Part shown: piece after piece, positions 15,757-24,371 of the stretch
How the letters are laid out: each line of letters starts with the position of its first letter
Position numbering within the stretch: the stretch's first letter is position 1
Assembly: GCA_032153715.1 (NCBI GenBank)
Contig: JALDYR010000004.1
Coordinates: forward strand, 94,429-158,428
Direction: 5' to 3'
DNA: 64,000 nucleotides
Source of the DNA: SEAL01 sp032153715
GTDB taxonomy: Bacteria > Patescibacteriota > Saccharimonadia > Saccharimonadales > Saccharimonadaceae
Program-made: the position numbers and the translations under genes
The notes under the pieces: generated by a model
The model's database searches: none
Seen by the model: the letters and a program-made list of their open reading frames with translations, nothing else
Told to the model about the DNA's origin: nothing

Positions 15757-16650
15757 ATGAGTATTAAAGAACATCCACCACAATTACATGTTCCGGTTCT
15801 TCTACAGGCGACGCTTGACACACTAAAACCTATTCAGGGCGAGAATTATCTCGATCTGACGGCGGGTTACGGCGGTCATGCGAAACGCTTTTTAGAGGTA
15901 ACCGAAAACTTCGATGAATCCGTCCTTGTTGACCGTGATGATTACGCCATTGAGCGTTTGCAGTCACTGGCAGAGAAGGGCGTTACTTTGCGACATACCG
16001 ATTTTGTCAGCGCCGCCAAGGAGCTGGTTGAAGAGGGTAAGCAATTCGATATAGTGCTAATTGATCTGGGGGTGTCATCACCACAGCTCGACATGGGCGA
16101 ACGAGGGTTTTCTTTTAAAAGTAGTGGTCCGCTTGATATGCGTATGGATCGTCGACAGGAAGTGACAGCGGCAACGTTAGTCAATAAACTTCCAAAAGGC
16201 GAGTTAATTCGTATTATCAAAGAATACGGCGAAGAGCCGCACGGGTTTGCGCAGCGAACTGCCGAGGCGATCGTCAAAAACCGACCATTTACAACAACCG
16301 AAGAACTCGCTGACCTAATCAAGCAGAATTATCGTGGCAAGTGGACAAAAATCCATCCGGCGACGCGTACTTTTCAAGCACTCCGAATTGCAGTCAATGA
16401 AGAGCTGCGGCAAGTTGAAGAAGTCCTTCCGCTTTTACCACGACTTTTAAAGTCGGGCGGTAGAGTAGGGGTAATCAGCTTCCACAGTTTAGAGGATCGA
16501 TTGGTTAAGAATTATTTCCGTGAGCAGCGCGATGCTGGTCTAGAGGCCGAATTAGATATTCTTACAAAAAAACCACTCGACGGAGTCACTTACGATGTTC
16601 ACAATCCGCGATCCAGGAGCGCAAAGCTTCGGGTTGCAGTGAAAAAATAA
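15757..16650 (+). CDS. rsmH: 16S rRNA (cytosine1402-N4)-methyltransferase
   Basis: Methylates N4 of C1402 in the 16S rRNA decoding centre. About 297 residues. Motifs: HVPVLLQATLDTL, YLDLTAGYGGHAKRFLE (SAM loop; usual form DxTxGxGGHS), IVLIDLGVSSPQLDMGERGFSFKSSGPLDMRMD (family signature, ~105-137), KWTKIHPATRTFQALRIAVNEEL and GGRVGVISFHSLEDRLVKNYF. The start at ATG 15757 is chosen because the protein then begins as in other RsmH and the -10 box TATAGT lies 7 nt upstream; an in-frame GTG at 15718 would overlap that promoter. First gene of the body of the dcw cluster. Confidence 0.93.
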   Translation: MSIKEHPPQLHVPVLLQATLDTLKPIQGENYLDLTAGYGGHAKRFLEVTENFDESVLVDRDDYAIERLQSLAEKGVTLRHTDFVSAAKELVEEGKQFDIVLIDLGVSSPQLDMGERGFSFKSSGPLDMRMDRRQEVTAATLVNKLPKGELIRIIKEYGEEPHGFAQRTAEAIVKNRPFTTTEELADLIKQNYRGKWTKIHPATRTFQALRIAVNEELRQVEEVLPLLPRLLKSGGRVGVISFHSLEDRLVKNYFREQRDAGLEAELDILTKKPLDGVTYDVHNPRSRSAKLRVAVKK

Positions 16651-16678
16651 AACAAAAAAACGGAAGGGGCAAAAAATT

Positions 16679-16744
16679 ATGCCAATCCATATCCCAGTAC
16701 AAAACGCATCAGTCGAAACACGAATCGCTGTACGCGTTAAATAA
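16679..16744 (+). CDS. Possible 21-residue peptide between rsmH and ftsL
   Basis: ATG 16679 follows a good SD (GGAAGGGG) and encodes a 21-residue basic/hydrophobic peptide (MPIHIPVQNASVETRIAVRVK). A perfect 9-bp hairpin follows its stop. No family known; it may be spurious or a leader peptide. Confidence 0.3.
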   Translation: MPIHIPVQNASVETRIAVRVK

Positions 16745-16755
16745 TTGAAAGCGTT

Positions 16756-16779
16756 GGCGAGCACGATTAAGTGCTCGCC
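16756..16779 (+). other. Perfect 9-bp hairpin in the rsmH-ftsL spacer
   Basis: GGCGAGCAC (16756-16764) pairs with GTGCTCGCC (16771-16779) around GATTAA. The T-run (CTTTTT) comes ~18 nt later, so termination is doubtful; it may be an mRNA processing or attenuating structure inside the dcw operon. Confidence 0.5.
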
Positions 16780-16926
16780 GACCCTCATCACGCACTCTTT
16801 TTAGGAGTCTATTTCGATGTACCCGATCGAAATTGAAGTTCTCAGCAATGAGAGATCTATTCAGGGTAGGTAATGAGGCTCAGCTCACTATTATCACCAA
16901 ACAATAAAACAAAAAGAATAAATAAA

Positions 16927-17283
16927 ATGTCATATACACGAACCCAACAATTTAGCCAATTCAGCAGTCGTCGACAAAGCAGCTGGAATCGCAATCAGAA
17001 TACGGTTGCGTTTACGTCTGCCATAAAGCTCGGCCCTGTTGCGCATACCGTCCTTGTTGCACTTATGATTACAGTGCTCGGTCTGATATACTTGACGCAG
17101 GCCACTCGTGCAACTGGATATGACTACGAAGCGCAAAAGATCGATAGTCAGATTGCCGAACTTTCTACAAAAAAGGATGACCTCGAAGTCGAGAATGCTC
17201 GTTTGACCGCGTTGGAAAATGTCCAAAACAGCAGTGTCGCACGTGAGATGACGGCACCGGCTAGCACCGACTACGTACGCTAA
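16927..17283 (+). CDS. ftsL: FtsL/DivIC-like septal protein
   Basis: A small bitopic protein: a ~35-residue Ser/Gln-rich cytoplasmic part (TRTQQFSQFSSRRQSSWN), a membrane segment (VLVALMITVLGLIYLTQA) and an external coiled coil (YEAQKIDSQIAELSTKKDDLEVENARLTALENV) with leucine/hydrophobic heptads. Position between rsmH and ftsI is the standard place of ftsL, which bridges FtsQ/DivIB and FtsI/FtsW in the divisome. Sequence identity to FtsL is always low, so the call rests on position and topology. Start ATG 16927 is preferred; ATG 16873 would add 18 residues. Confidence 0.75.
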   Translation: MSYTRTQQFSQFSSRRQSSWNRNQNTVAFTSAIKLGPVAHTVLVALMITVLGLIYLTQATRATGYDYEAQKIDSQIAELSTKKDDLEVENARLTALENVQNSSVAREMTAPASTDYVR

Positions 17284-17298
17284 CAACTCTATATACAT

Positions 17299-19035
17299 AT
17301 GAATCTTGAACTCCAAAAAGGTAGCCGTTCTAAAATTCTCGCCATCATTGTCCTCGGACTGATGGCGGTCTTTGTGATTCGACTATTTTACTTGCAGGTG
17401 ATCAAGCATGATTATTATGTCGCCAAGGCGAACGCCGAGCAGATACGCCGTAACGCGATTCCAGCTGAGCGTGGTGAGATTTATGCCATGGATGGTTCGA
17501 CGCCGGTCAAGCTGGTAATGAACGAGACGGTCTACACACTCTATGCAGACCCAAAGACGGTAAAGGATGCAGAAAAAGTACTTCAGGTAGTTCGTCAGGT
17601 AGCGGGAGGCAATCTGCGTTCAAATCTTGAGGGGTTGCTCGCGAAAAAAGAGTCGCGCTATCAAATTCTTGGCACCAAGCTGTCTCGTAAACAAGCCGAA
17701 TTAATTAAAAAGGAAAAGCTTACGGGAATTGGCTTTCAGGAAACAACCCAACGAGTTTATCCAGAGGGTGGGCTCGCTGCGCAAACGCTTGGCTTCGTGA
17801 ATGCCGAAGAGAAGGGCCAGTATGGTGTTGAAGCGAAATTTAATGATCGCCTGAAGGGCACTGACGGGCTACTGCAATCAGTGGCTGATGTGAGTGATGT
17901 GCCACTAACAATTGGCAAGAATAATATCAACAAGCCAGCACAAGATGGCGATGATATTGTCCTGACGATTGACCGTAACGTGCAGTCCTATGCCGAGAAA
18001 GCACTTGCCGCAGGGCTGGAGCGTACGAAGGCGCAATCGGGGAGCGTAATGGTGATTGATCCGAATAATGGTCATGTCATGGCGATGGCAAACCTTCCGA
18101 CATACAAGCCGGCCGAATTTACAAAGGTGCAAGATCCGCAGGCATTTAATAATGCGACCGTGTCGATGCCATACGAAGCTGGATCGGTTATCAAGACATT
18201 TACGGTAGCAACAGGCCTCGACAAGGGGGTGATTCAGCCCGACTCAACATTCGTGAACACTGACAAGATCAAGGTCGAGGACCGTACGATTAGCAATGCC
18301 ACGAAAGGTCAAACGGGAACAATTACTATTCAAAAAGCCCTGAACTATTCTTTGAACACGGGTATGGTGACGGTAGCACAGCGTCTTGGTGATGGCAATT
18401 CCATTACAACGCAGTCGCGCAATATTATGTATGAATATTTCCATGACCGTTTAGGGCTGGGCGAGAAAACGGGTATTGAAGTAACCGGCGAAGCCGGCGG
18501 TGATGTTGTGCCGCCAACAGTAACCGAAGGTAACGCGGTGCGCTATTCGAACATGTCATTTGGCCAAGGTATGAACGTGACCATGGTGCAGGTGTGCGCG
18601 GCATTTAGTGCAATCATCAACGGCGGCACTTACTACAAGCCAACGCTTTATGCTGGCGTGATGAATGGCTCGACACTGAAAGAGACTAAGGGCACTGCTC
18701 CGCGAACAAATGTTATTAGTGCTAATGCCTCATCAAAGGTGCGCACTATGATTCATGATGCGCGCAGTGCATTCTATGGCGGCAACGATCGTAAAGGGTA
18801 CGAAGTCGGCGGCAAGACTGGTACGTCACAGACACTTGTTAACGGCGTCTATACTGACGATCAAACGATTGGAACATACCTTGGATATGGTGGCGACACA
18901 AAGCCAAAGTATGTCATAATGGTGCAAGTATCCGGCAAGAATATGAACCTTCAGGGTAATAAAGATGCAATGCCGATTTTTACCGATATATCCAACTGGA
19001 TGATTGATTATTTGAAACTGCAACCACAACAATAA
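17299..19035 (+). CDS. ftsI: Peptidoglycan D,D-transpeptidase (class B PBP, FtsI/PBP2)
   Basis: 578 residues. N-terminal membrane anchor (ILAIIVLGLMAVFVIRLFYLQVI), PBP-dimer domain (RRNAIPAERGEIYAMDG ... GFVNAEEKGQYGVEAKFNDRLKGTDG), then transpeptidase domain with the active-site serine in EAGSVIKTFT (SxxK), the SxN motif in NYSLNTGMV and KTG in VGGKTGTSQT. It cross-links septal peptidoglycan together with the glycosyltransferase FtsW. It starts 15 nt after ftsL and ends 12 nt before mraY, i.e. within one operon. No PASTA domain is visible at the C-terminus. Confidence 0.93.
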   Translation: MNLELQKGSRSKILAIIVLGLMAVFVIRLFYLQVIKHDYYVAKANAEQIRRNAIPAERGEIYAMDGSTPVKLVMNETVYTLYADPKTVKDAEKVLQVVRQVAGGNLRSNLEGLLAKKESRYQILGTKLSRKQAELIKKEKLTGIGFQETTQRVYPEGGLAAQTLGFVNAEEKGQYGVEAKFNDRLKGTDGLLQSVADVSDVPLTIGKNNINKPAQDGDDIVLTIDRNVQSYAEKALAAGLERTKAQSGSVMVIDPNNGHVMAMANLPTYKPAEFTKVQDPQAFNNATVSMPYEAGSVIKTFTVATGLDKGVIQPDSTFVNTDKIKVEDRTISNATKGQTGTITIQKALNYSLNTGMVTVAQRLGDGNSITTQSRNIMYEYFHDRLGLGEKTGIEVTGEAGGDVVPPTVTEGNAVRYSNMSFGQGMNVTMVQVCAAFSAIINGGTYYKPTLYAGVMNGSTLKETKGTAPRTNVISANASSKVRTMIHDARSAFYGGNDRKGYEVGGKTGTSQTLVNGVYTDDQTIGTYLGYGGDTKPKYVIMVQVSGKNMNLQGNKDAMPIFTDISNWMIDYLKLQPQQ

Positions 19036-19047
19036 ACAGGAAAGCAT

Positions 19048-20085
19048 ATGGAAACACTAACTCTCGACGCGTTGACGACTGAACTAATCGGAACCTTTCT
19101 ATTAAGTGTTGGTGCGTTTGTGCTGGCGATGGCACTAACGCCTGTTTATACGCATCTAGCGTATCGTTTTAAGTTTTGGAAAAAGCAGCGTGATACCAGT
19201 ACGACTGGTGAAAAATTGATGGTGTTCGTCAAGCTTCATAAAGAGAAGTTCAAGCGCAATATTCCTACAATGGCGGGTATGATTGCTGTACTTGCAATTA
19301 CGGGTGTCACGCTCGGATTTAACCTTGACCGTGCGCAAACATGGCTGCCGCTTGCGGCGCTAATTGGCGGCGGTATGGTTGGGTTGCTTGATGATATTAT
19401 CAACATCCGCGGCACGGGGAAGGGGGTCGCTGGGCTTCGTTCAAGCTTTAAATTCTTTATGATTACCGTCCTTGGCGTTGCACTCGGGTGGTTCTTTGCT
19501 GTAAAGCTTGGATTTGACACCGTCCATCTGCCATTCATCGGCGAGCTTGCGCTTGGCTGGGTGATGGTGCCGGTGTTTGCCTTTGCTGTTGTGGCGACCG
19601 GTAACGCGGTTAACATTAGCGATGGGCTCGATGGGCTTGCTGGTGGACTACTGCTGGCAAGCTTTGGCGCCTTTGGTATTATCGCCTTGCTGCAGGGGCA
19701 GTTTATGCTGGCGGGATTTTGCTTTACGGTCATTGGCGCGCTGCTGGCGTATCTGTGGTTTAATATTTATCCAGCTCGCTTTTTTATGGGGGATGTCGGT
19801 AGTTTTGCGCTCGGTACGTCACTTGGCGTTGTTGCGATGCTGACGAACTCATTTTTCCTACTGCCAGTTATTGGTATCCTGTTTGTTGTCGAGGCTGGCT
19901 CAAGCGCCATTCAGATCTTTAGTAAAAAGGTTTTTAAACGTAAGGTATTTATTTCTGCTCCAATCCATCACCATCTCGAAGCAATAGGCTGGCCGGAAAC
20001 AAAAGTCACAATGCGCTTTTGGGTCATCGCTACTGTCGCGGCATTTATGGGTGTTCTATTAGCACTGGCCGGAGGTCACATCTAG
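19048..20085 (+). CDS. mraY: Phospho-N-acetylmuramoyl-pentapeptide-transferase
   Basis: Makes lipid I by transferring phospho-MurNAc-pentapeptide to undecaprenyl phosphate at the inner membrane face. 345 residues with about ten membrane segments. Catalytic and family motifs: GLLDDIINIRGTGKG (aspartate pair, ~112-126), GNAVNISDGLDGLAGG (~188-203), FFMGDVGSFALG (~249-260), and the HHHLEAIGWPETKVTMRFW motif (~311-329). Preceded by ftsI and followed after 2 nt by ftsW. An additional ~20-residue loop (KQRDTSTTGEKLMVF) precedes the first cytoplasmic motif. Confidence 0.95.
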   Translation: METLTLDALTTELIGTFLLSVGAFVLAMALTPVYTHLAYRFKFWKKQRDTSTTGEKLMVFVKLHKEKFKRNIPTMAGMIAVLAITGVTLGFNLDRAQTWLPLAALIGGGMVGLLDDIINIRGTGKGVAGLRSSFKFFMITVLGVALGWFFAVKLGFDTVHLPFIGELALGWVMVPVFAFAVVATGNAVNISDGLDGLAGGLLLASFGAFGIIALLQGQFMLAGFCFTVIGALLAYLWFNIYPARFFMGDVGSFALGTSLGVVAMLTNSFFLLPVIGILFVVEAGSSAIQIFSKKVFKRKVFISAPIHHHLEAIGWPETKVTMRFWVIATVAAFMGVLLALAGGHI

Positions 20086-20087
20086 CT

Positions 20088-21425
20088 ATGCAGCCAGGGT
20101 GGCGAGCTACGCGACGAGCGCTCGGTGAAAAAACAAGTGCGACCGCGTCGATCATTCGACGTCACAAGCCTGATTATCAAATCGTCCTTTATATGGGGCT
20201 GTTGATGCTGCTTGGACTGGTTATTATGTATGCAATCGGACCGCAGCGTGCCAACGTACTGAACAACGCTTACGGCACTGATTACTACGGCGGTACCTAC
20301 TTCTTTATCAAGCAGACGGTGAGCTTGTTGCTGGCACTGGGAGCTTTCGCTCTGATGGCAAGTTTGCCATATAAGATTCTGCAAAAGTATGCGGGAAAGA
20401 TTATGGGCGCTGGCTTCATTGCTTGTATTATTTTGTTTTTGTTTGGCAACGTTATTCATGTCGAACAGATTGCGCAGTGTAGCCTGGGGGCGTGTCGTTG
20501 GTTTAGCTTAGGGCCACTTGGCAGTATTCAGCCAGCCGAGTTTTTGAAGTTTGGTATTTTGCTGTTTGTGGCGGGATTCCTAGGCATGCGGGCTAACCAG
20601 GGATTAATTAATGACCGTGATAAAACCTTGATTCCACTAGGTATAGTGTTGGGGCTTGCGATGTTGTTTGTGATTGTTTTACAGAAAGATATGGGGACGG
20701 GTATCGCGCTCGTTTCAATTGTGGTGAGTATGCTGTTAATTGCGGGGGTAAGTAAACGAACAGGCGTGATGTTATTGGGTCTGTTAGTGCTTGTTGGGGT
20801 ACTGTTGATTGTAATTGCGCCGCACCGTATCGAACGCATCACGGCGTTTTTGGCGGCTGATAGTACATCGGTTGAAAATGCCGGCACGTATCATATCGAA
20901 CACGCCAAGATTGCGATTGGGTCGGGCGGTTTTACGGGTGTTGGAATTGGTAACAGTGTCCAAGCGACGGGCTACTTGCCGGAAGCGATCAATGACTCTG
21001 TCTTTGCAATTATGGGTGAGACGTTTGGATTTGTGGGGCTAGTGGCAATCATTGCCTTGTTTACAGCTCTATTGCTACGTCTTTTAAAGGTGACTGACCA
21101 CTTGGTGGATATGAAGCTCAAGCTGCTCGTAGCAGGTGTTTTTGGGTGGCTGGCAGCGCATGTCATTTTGAATATCGCGGCCATGATCGGTATTTTTCCA
21201 TTGACTGGCATTACACTGCCGCTACTGAGTTTTGGCGGCACAAGTATGATCTTTATTGCCGGCGCGCTTGGCCTGGCATTTCAGCTGTCGCGTTATACGG
21301 CATTTGGTAGTAAACTAAGTGGTAATAGTTATGAAAAAAATCAGAATTCTAGCAGTCGGCGGGGGGTCGGGGGGTCACGTAACACCAGTCGTCGCGGTGC
21401 TTCGCGAACTCAAAGAGCAGAATAG
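20088..21425 (+). CDS. ftsW: SEDS peptidoglycan glycosyltransferase FtsW
   Basis: Polymerises lipid II strands at the septum with FtsI. About 445 residues, ten membrane segments. SEDS features: GLVIMYAIGP, FFIKQTVSLLLALGAFALMASLPY, SIQPAEFLKFGIL (~145-157), QKDMGTGIALVSIV, GSGGFTGVGIGNSVQ...YLPEAINDSVFAIMGETFGFVG and TLPLLSFGGTSMIF near the end. The ATG at 20088 lies 2 nt after the mraY stop. The C-terminus is a ~40-residue Ser/Arg/Asn-rich tail (SSRRGVGGSRNTSRRGASR), whose coding sequence overlaps the start of murG by 95 nt in another frame. Confidence 0.92.
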   Translation: MQPGWRATRRALGEKTSATASIIRRHKPDYQIVLYMGLLMLLGLVIMYAIGPQRANVLNNAYGTDYYGGTYFFIKQTVSLLLALGAFALMASLPYKILQKYAGKIMGAGFIACIILFLFGNVIHVEQIAQCSLGACRWFSLGPLGSIQPAEFLKFGILLFVAGFLGMRANQGLINDRDKTLIPLGIVLGLAMLFVIVLQKDMGTGIALVSIVVSMLLIAGVSKRTGVMLLGLLVLVGVLLIVIAPHRIERITAFLAADSTSVENAGTYHIEHAKIAIGSGGFTGVGIGNSVQATGYLPEAINDSVFAIMGETFGFVGLVAIIALFTALLLRLLKVTDHLVDMKLKLLVAGVFGWLAAHVILNIAAMIGIFPLTGITLPLLSFGGTSMIFIAGALGLAFQLSRYTAFGSKLSGNSYEKNQNSSSRRGVGGSRNTSRRGASRTQRAE

Positions 21426-22494
21426 TGCTGCAGAACTACACTTTTGGTGTGACCGAAAGTTTGCACCGCAAGCCCGTAGTATCGTTGGTCATTTCGACGA
21501 GTCGATTCCCGTCGAGACGGTTATCGCCGGAAAGTTACGCCGTTATAATCATTTGACATTTTTACAACACCTTACTATCCCATCGGTGGTGTTTCCTAAT
21601 TTGCGTGACTTTTTTCTGGTTCTAGTAGGAACGGTGCAGAGTATCTTTAAGTTAATTGCTTGGCGTCCGGATGCTGTATTCAGTAAAGGTGGCTATGTAT
21701 GCTTGCCAGTAGGGTGGGCGGCTGCGCTGCTGCGAATTCCGATTGTCATTCACGATAGCGATGCTCATCCAGGGCTGACAAGTCGCTTGCTGGCGCGTTA
21801 TGCGGTAGCAATTGCCACCGGTGCTCCGCTAGAGTATTACTCGTACCCAGCTAGTAAGTCGCGTTATGTCGGCGTGCCAATCGCTAGTGCATTTAAGCCG
21901 TACACCGAAGCACAGCGCGTGCAGGCAAAAGCTCAGCTAGGCGTTGCGATTGACCGTCCGTTAATTGTTATTACCGGAGGCGGGCTTGGTGCGAAGCGTA
22001 TTAATGATACGGTTGCGCTCCATCTGAACGCGCTCATGAAACTCGGTACCGTTATTTTAATATCGGGAAGTGAACAATACGACGAACTGGTCGCGTTAAC
22101 TCCACAAGACGATACTCGCTTTCAGCTACATGCCTTTGTGTCGCACGATATGGCATTGATGCTCGGCGCCGCTGATGTGGTCGTGAGTCGTGCAGGGCAG
22201 ACAACGGTTTTGGAGCTCGCCGCACTTGCAAAGCCGACAATCTTGGTACCAAACGGCCGTTTGACTGGCGGTCACCAGCTCAAGAATGCAAAGGTGTATG
22301 CTGACAAGAATGCTGTTTTGATTGCTGATGAGAATCAGTTCGATGCTTGGCCAGAGTCGCTCATCGAGCCGATTCGTCAAGTTCTAAGCGATGATGAACT
22401 ACGAATGACGCTATCAAAACAAATTCACACATTTGCACGGCCAAACGCCGCAAAAGATGTCGCTAAAATGATCGTTGAAGCTGCTCAAAAATAG
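21331..22494 (+). CDS. murG: UDP-GlcNAc:lipid I N-acetylglucosaminyltransferase
   Basis: Converts lipid I to lipid II. About 387 residues, GT-B fold of family GT28. Motifs: ILAVGGGSGGHVTPVVAVLREL (first G loop), GGYVCLPVGWAAALLRIPIVIHDSDAHPGLTSRLLARYA (~115-153; many MurG read HEQN where this has HDSD), VITGGGLGAKRINDTV (second G loop) and SRAGQTTVLELAALAKPTILVPNG (UDP-GlcNAc site). Start: ATG 21331 (MKKIRILAV), within the 3' part of ftsW; the 95-nt overlap suggests translational coupling. Confidence 0.92.
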   Translation: MKKIRILAVGGGSGGHVTPVVAVLRELKEQNSAAELHFWCDRKFAPQARSIVGHFDESIPVETVIAGKLRRYNHLTFLQHLTIPSVVFPNLRDFFLVLVGTVQSIFKLIAWRPDAVFSKGGYVCLPVGWAAALLRIPIVIHDSDAHPGLTSRLLARYAVAIATGAPLEYYSYPASKSRYVGVPIASAFKPYTEAQRVQAKAQLGVAIDRPLIVITGGGLGAKRINDTVALHLNALMKLGTVILISGSEQYDELVALTPQDDTRFQLHAFVSHDMALMLGAADVVVSRAGQTTVLELAALAKPTILVPNGRLTGGHQLKNAKVYADKNAVLIADENQFDAWPESLIEPIRQVLSDDELRMTLSKQIHTFARPNAAKDVAKMIVEAAQK

Positions 22495-22506
22495 CGTTGC
22501 AACTGG

Positions 22507-22512
22507 TACAAT
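22507..22512 (+). promoter_or_regulatory. -10 box TACAAT before ftsQ-like gene
   Basis: TACAAT 14 nt before the ATG at 22527, just after the murG stop; an internal promoter for the last cluster gene is plausible. Confidence 0.4.
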
Positions 22513-22526
22513 AGAGCATAAGTATT

Positions 22527-23477
22527 ATGTCGTTATTTTCGAAAAAGCAATCTCAAGACGTGCCCCGTCGCCGCCAGTCAGCTGGAAGTGAGTCACGCCG
22601 CGATGTTGCCGCCGAACGCCAGCAGGAAGCTAACATTACCTTTAAACGTAATCGAACACTGACTGGCAGTGTTTCGTCGCGCGTTGTGAGCGCTAGCGAG
22701 CCGCTAGCCGATCTTCGTTCACCGCGAACACATGCGCATCATTTGGCGCGCCAACGCCGCAAGCTGGGTGGTGTATTCATAGCGGTTATGCTGGCGCTGT
22801 TTGTGGTTGCCGGTTTGCTATATGAATTGACGGCAACGCCAGTTGTTGCAAGTACTGATCCGGTCGTATCTCTGCAGAAGGGGCGCTATGAAAAGGCTAT
22901 CGAGGATTACCTTGGCCGTTGGCCTGTTGAGCGGTTGCGCTTTGCCTTAAACGAACAGCGGCTGCAGGAATATTTGCAGCGATCTCTTCCGGAAGTCGAA
23001 ATGATTAAAGAGGATGGATTTAGCGGCTTTGGCGCTTCGCGATTCATTGTGGGAACTCGGCAGCCTATTGCGGGTTGGCTTATTGGTGATAAGCAGTACT
23101 ATGTCGACGCCTCGGGCGTACCATTTCAGATTAACTACTACACCGACCCGGTCGTAAAGATTGTCGATAACAGCGGCATTAAACAGACTACTGGCACTGC
23201 TATTGCTAGCAGTCGTTTCTTGACGTTTGTCGGGCTTGCAGTGTCACTTGCCAATGATAAAGGCATGAAGATTGAAGAAGCGATCATCCCTCTTGCGACA
23301 ACTCGTCAGGTAGAGCTGAAAGCGGAAGGGTACAGTTATCCTGTAAAGCTATCACTAGATCGTCCGGTAGGGGAGCAGATTGAAGATATGCAACGTGCTA
23401 TGGCTTGGTTTGATCAAAAGAGTGTCACGCCGAAATATGTTGATGTTCGTGTTTCGGGCAAAGCCTTTTACCGATAA
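22527..23477 (+). CDS. ftsQ: FtsQ/DivIB-like cell division protein
   Basis: 316 residues: a ~80-residue basic cytoplasmic region (RRRQSAGSESRRDVAAERQQ), one membrane segment (LGGVFIAVMLALFVVAGLLYEL) and an external domain with a POTRA-like start (LQKGRYEKAIEDYLGRWPVERLRFALNEQRLQEYLQRSLPEVEMIKEDGFSGFGASRFIVGTRQP..) followed by YYVDASGVPF, the usual FtsQ 'hhD..G.hF' element. It would link FtsL/FtsB-type proteins to the divisome. Last gene of the cluster; ftsA and ftsZ, normally next, are absent from this window. Confidence 0.78.
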   Translation: MSLFSKKQSQDVPRRRQSAGSESRRDVAAERQQEANITFKRNRTLTGSVSSRVVSASEPLADLRSPRTHAHHLARQRRKLGGVFIAVMLALFVVAGLLYELTATPVVASTDPVVSLQKGRYEKAIEDYLGRWPVERLRFALNEQRLQEYLQRSLPEVEMIKEDGFSGFGASRFIVGTRQPIAGWLIGDKQYYVDASGVPFQINYYTDPVVKIVDNSGIKQTTGTAIASSRFLTFVGLAVSLANDKGMKIEEAIIPLATTRQVELKAEGYSYPVKLSLDRPVGEQIEDMQRAMAWFDQKSVTPKYVDVRVSGKAFYR

Positions 23478-23509
23478 TAAAATAGGTGACTCCTCTCTTA
23501 TTCTCTTCA

Positions 23510-23527
23510 TGTTCTATTTTTGTTCTA
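23510..23527 (+). repeat. 18-bp direct repeat, copy 1 (GTTC-N7-GTTC)
   Basis: TGTTCTATTTTTGTTCTA, identical to 24248-24265. It contains GTTC-N7-GTTC, the spacing of alphaproteobacterial LexA boxes, and an inverted TGTTC...GAACA pair lies directly to the right (second GTTC and CGAACA). Confidence 0.8.
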
Positions 23528-24247
23528 AATTATCGAACAGCCTTTGAAGTAGAGAAAAACTATATTTAAATATCAAAATAACAAAAAAGCAAATAAGAGG
23601 GTAAATGGGCAGAAAAGAGGGTAGTAGGTAATAAAAAAAGAGAAATGCAAATATGTTAAAAAATATATACCAGCTGTGGAAAAGTATATAATGTCAAATA
23701 TATTACAAAAAGTCAAAACACTTGCTGCCGGTACTATGTGAGCATGGCACGTTGGATTGCCTGATTCCGAGAGTGGTCGCATGTGTGGTTGTTGTGCGTA
23801 TAAGTGTGTACATAATAAAAGACAAGTATATGTGCAGACGCTGCTATGAGTGAATTGGCACTATGAATACCCCACTGACAATTACAACAAGTATTTATTG
23901 TATATATGACATGTACACTGAATCATCTATTATTACTATAGTTTATGTCGTAAAAGATATATTGTGCGACGTTAAGTCTATATAACAAACATGATTCACT
24001 ATACCTTTTATTTTGCGCTGCAAATGTCTATTTTTCGTTCGGCGCTTATTTTGTCGTCGCTACTTCCCTTTGTTTTGGTGCCCGGCCTCATTACGGCTTC
24101 GTACGCACCGTCATGTATCTTTATTGGTGTATTTTGACTAATTCTTACCATGTATCGATCCGTAATTCTGCTCAACAGAGGTGTCACAGGGGTCGACGTT
24201 TGAGTGCTGTTAAAGTGTGCGATCTAGTTCAATATTGATATATAAAA

Positions 24248-24265
24248 TGTTCTATTTTTGTTCTA
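24248..24265 (+). repeat. 18-bp direct repeat, copy 2 (GTTC-N7-GTTC)
   Basis: Identical to 23510-23527. A third GTTC follows 8 nt later and runs into the palindrome at 24273. Confidence 0.8.
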
Positions 24266-24272
24266 TATTCTG

Positions 24273-24292
24273 TTCGAATGGCCGCATTCGAA
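24273..24292 (+). other. Perfect inverted repeat TTCGAATG/CATTCGAA
   Basis: TTCGAATG (24273-24280), GCCG, CATTCGAA (24285-24292). Either a hairpin (tetraloop GCCG) downstream of the minus-strand small gene or a protein-binding palindrome next to the direct repeat. Confidence 0.6.
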
Positions 24293-24371
24293 GAAAGAGC
24301 AAATACGAAGGTTATTTTCTCCTTGAGCGTTCTCGAATGTTTGTAGCCTGTTCCCTATCTTCGTAGCAGGT

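Larger units (their letters stand above)
23478..24371 (+). other. 894-nt AT-rich region without genes
   Basis: No reading frame with coding character on either strand. It is AT-rich, contains many short TATA-like motifs, and carries an 18-bp direct repeat near both ends (23510-23527 and 24248-24265), followed on the right by a perfect hairpin. No RNase P, tmRNA or SRP signature was found. It separates the dcw cluster from the minus-strand block and could hold a diverged RNA gene or the remains of a lost element. Confidence 0.6.

Noticed and set aside
23478..24371. RNase P RNA, tmRNA or SRP RNA in the large AT-rich gap
   Set aside because: None of the conserved strings or 3' ends of those RNAs could be found on either strand.
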